NCBI GenBank assembly: GCA_003564135.1
Contig: PWNZ01000087.1
Span: forward strand, 1 to 33,728
DNA from: Candidatus Cloacimonadota bacterium
Lineage (GTDB): Bacteria; Cloacimonadota; Cloacimonadia; Cloacimonadales; PWNZ01
Reading direction: 5' to 3'
Length of the DNA stretch: 33,728 nt
Made by a program: the position numbers and the translations under genes
The notes under the pieces: generated by a model
Databases searched by the model: none
Seen by the model: the letters and a program-made list of their open reading frames with translations, nothing else
What the model was told of the DNA's origin: nothing
Shown: positions 32,322-33,728 of the stretch, piece after piece
Numbering within the stretch: the stretch's first letter is position 1
Layout: every line of letters starts with the position of its first letter

Positions 32322-33229
32322 TATTTTTCACCTCCGTCATCCTTCTCTTCAAAAGGAACAAGCAATACAGAAGTATTCGCTTGACGACATACAGTGTGAC
32401 TGACACTGCCAAGGAACAACTCTTTTACATATCCTTTTCCCTGACTTCCCATTATTATAAGTGACGGTGAAATCGATTGGGCCTTCTTTAATATCTCAAT
32501 GCTTGGTTTCCCATGAGCCAGTTGTATTTTTATATCCACGTTTTCAGAGATGTTCTTTAATCGCTGACTCAAGTCCTCCAGCCTCTTCCTGTCTATTTCA
32601 TTGACTTGTTCAAGTTCTTGTTTTTTACTTTCTTCAAAGTAAACCATATCTTGAACGTGTAACAGGGTTACGGATTCTGCCCCGCTTTCTACAATTTTTT
32701 CCACATAAGGAAATGCTTTATCGGCATTTAAAGAAAAGTCTGTGGGAAAGAGAACAGACGTGCGAAAATCACGACAGTTTTCGGATAATTTGCATACCTG
32801 ATCCCCTTTTTCATCATCAGTGGCCTCTACTCTTACTACTAAGACAGGCTTGTGTGCGGACTGGATTATTTCTGAGGCAACACTACCCAAAAAGATATCC
32901 TTAGCAAGAGTCTGTCCGTGAGAACCGATCACAATAGCTTGATAATCACGTTCCTTGGCGATTCGATTAACCTCTTGGTGAATCGAACCGAAAACTACTT
33001 CACTGGATGTCTTAAATCCTTGCTGCTTGAGAACAGCTTCTTCTTCTTCAAGCATTTTCTTGATCTTAACTTCCGTTTCCGAAATTGCTGCTGATGTTGC
33101 ATCCAATGTCCTGATACATTGTAGCAAGAGAATTTCTTTAGTGCCCAGTAGTGACAATGCTGCGGCACCGGATACTACTTCCGTCGAAGCAGGTGAAAGA
33201 TCGGTCGCTATGATTAATTTGGTAAACAT
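32321..33229 (-). CDS. Tandem-domain universal stress protein
   Basis: This 302-residue cytoplasmic protein consists of two UspA domains. The first starts MFTKLIIATDLSPAS and has the nucleotide loop GSHGQTLAKDIFLGSVASEI. The second starts VLFPTDFSLNADKAF and has GSQGKGYVKELFLGSVSHTV. Both have G-x2-G-x9-G-S/T patterns, so both probably bind ATP. A helical stretch near 210-240 is charged. It is translationally coupled to acr3, an unusual pairing that suggests the stress protein senses or protects during arsenic exposure. Confidence 0.9.
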   Translation of the reverse strand: MFTKLIIATDLSPASTEVVSGAAALSLLGTKEILLLQCIRTLDATSAAISETEVKIKKMLEEEEAVLKQQGFKTSSEVVFGSIHQEVNRIAKERDYQAIVIGSHGQTLAKDIFLGSVASEIIQSAHKPVLVVRVEATDDEKGDQVCKLSENCRDFRTSVLFPTDFSLNADKAFPYVEKIVESGAESVTLLHVQDMVYFEESKKQELEQVNEIDRKRLEDLSQRLKNISENVDIKIQLAHGKPSIEILKKAQSISPSLIIMGSQGKGYVKELFLGSVSHTVCRQANTSVLLVPFEEKDDGGEK

Positions 33230-33318
33230 TGTTAACCTCCGGTTTCTAATATGTGTTGACTGTTTTTTTTTATTATTAATTATGGTCTTGACTGGAAGTT
33301 AAACAATTTGAGCAACCG

Positions 33319-33615
33319 CTAACTATAGCAAGGCGAGTCGTCTTCAGGTTGATTAACTTCACGGCATTCACATGCAGGGTCTTCACACTTTTCTTCTTCG
33401 GTTTTTTTAACCAACTCCAAAGCTGTAGCCAAAACTTTATCAGCAGGAACTGCTTTTACTGATTTTGCAATCTCTATGGCGTTCGTTATTTGATCGTTAT
33501 TTAAACCTGCTTTCTTTGCATTGGGTACATGGTATTCAACGCAAGGTATGCAGTTACTTCCTATAGCTGCACCGAGTGCGACTAATTCTCTTTCTTTAAA
33601 GGTTAATTTTTTCAT
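33319..33615 (-). CDS. AhpD-like (carboxymuconolactone decarboxylase fold) CxxC protein with Cys-rich tail
   Basis: The ATG at 33615 is chosen because AAGGAG lies 9 nt upstream; the frame extends further to 33708 but without a site. The product is 98 residues. FKERELVALGAAIGSNCIPCVEYH carries the AhpD active site (Cys22-x2-Cys25-x3-His29), which in AhpD reduces peroxiredoxin via a disulfide. After the helical domain comes a tail with Cys77, Cys82, Cys84 and Cys96 (KCEDPACECRE, DSPCYS), not part of the normal fold and well suited to binding a soft metal such as As(III). It is the first complete gene seen in the operon. Confidence 0.85.
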   Translation of the reverse strand: MKKLTFKERELVALGAAIGSNCIPCVEYHVPNAKKAGLNNDQITNAIEIAKSVKAVPADKVLATALELVKKTEEEKCEDPACECREVNQPEDDSPCYS

Positions 33616-33652
33616 AATTAGATACTCCTTGTTTTTTGTTGTTAAAATCGCT

Positions 33653-33727
33653 TTATTTAATGCTTTTTTCGGAAACTGCCTTTGAAGAAATATTACAGAT
33701 GCATTCATCTTTAGGCTCGGTTATGGC
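33653..33727 (-). CDS. C-terminal end of a gene cut by the window edge
   Basis: Only one minus-strand frame is open to the edge. It gives 24 residues (AITEPKDECICNISSKAV, then SEKSIK) before TAA, 37 bp upstream of the AhpD-like gene. The C-x-C pair and the spacing fit another member of the same operon. The identity cannot be told from this fragment. Confidence 0.35.
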   Translation of the reverse strand, partial: AITEPKDECICNISSKAVSEKSIK

Positions 33728-33728
33728 G

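Overview
The window reads as chromosomal DNA, roughly 40% G+C by eye, of an anaerobic Gram-negative bacterium from the Fibrobacterota-Chlorobiota-Bacteroidota (FCB) side of the tree. The main marker is a 2101-residue SprA/Sov homologue, the outer-membrane translocon of the type IX secretion system. A phenylalanine-terminated outer-membrane beta-barrel protein and a short proline-tRNA ligase with a C-terminal zinc domain agree with this. A candidate lineage such as Cloacimonadota is possible, but the sequence alone does not decide it. I see no rRNA, tRNA, CRISPR array or transposase gene.

Layout. (1) 1-980: a short secreted-protein fragment and about 640 bp of non-coding DNA. (2) 980-11980, minus strand: coaX, sprA and mfd in line, with a doubtful 87-residue ORF above coaX. 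(3) 11981-13062: about 1.1 kb of non-coding DNA holding a composite repeat: tandem GC-rich hairpins, a 26-bp direct repeat, a 9-bp triplet and a further hairpin. (4) 13063-16186, plus strand: proS, a small S4-domain protein and cinA. (5) 16230-20830, minus strand: a complete pstSCAB-phoU phosphate operon, preceded by four TTAACA-type direct repeats at one-turn spacing, a very good PhoB/PhoP box. (6) 21302-25681, plus strand: a compact cluster of a DUF134 regulator, two NifX/NifB-like small proteins, two MinD-type ATPases that each carry a 2[4Fe-4S] ferredoxin insert, a Gly/Arg-rich DUF5320 protein, and an Mrp/NBP35 iron-sulfur ATPase whose frame is broken by a -1 shift at CGA AAA. (7) 26042-27160: an outer-membrane barrel gene with its own promoter and a strong terminator. 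(8) 27265-33727, minus strand: an eight-gene arsenic/redox operon with an ArsG-type CcdA-like membrane protein, an ArsF-type thioredoxin-fold protein, a SurA-like/thioredoxin fusion, a small CPKC thioredoxin, a DUF318/ArsP permease, an ACR3 arsenite exporter, a tandem UspA and an AhpD-like CxxC protein. The last codons of one more gene are at the right edge.

How it works together. The Pst operon looks like a normal phosphate-starvation unit. The DUF134-MinD-NifX-Mrp cluster looks like a self-contained iron-sulfur/ATPase module of unknown purpose; families of this kind recur together in anaerobes. The arsenic operon pairs export (ACR3, DUF318, ArsG) with a chain of CxxC proteins, which suggests that thiol-driven reduction and efflux are coupled. 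No arsR or arsC is in view; the operon continues upstream, beyond the right edge.

Most worth a second look: the mrp frameshift, the matched pair of ferredoxin-MinD ATPases, the redox part of the arsenic operon, the Pho-box array, and the dispersed repeat with a third, divergent copy upstream of the DUF134 gene.
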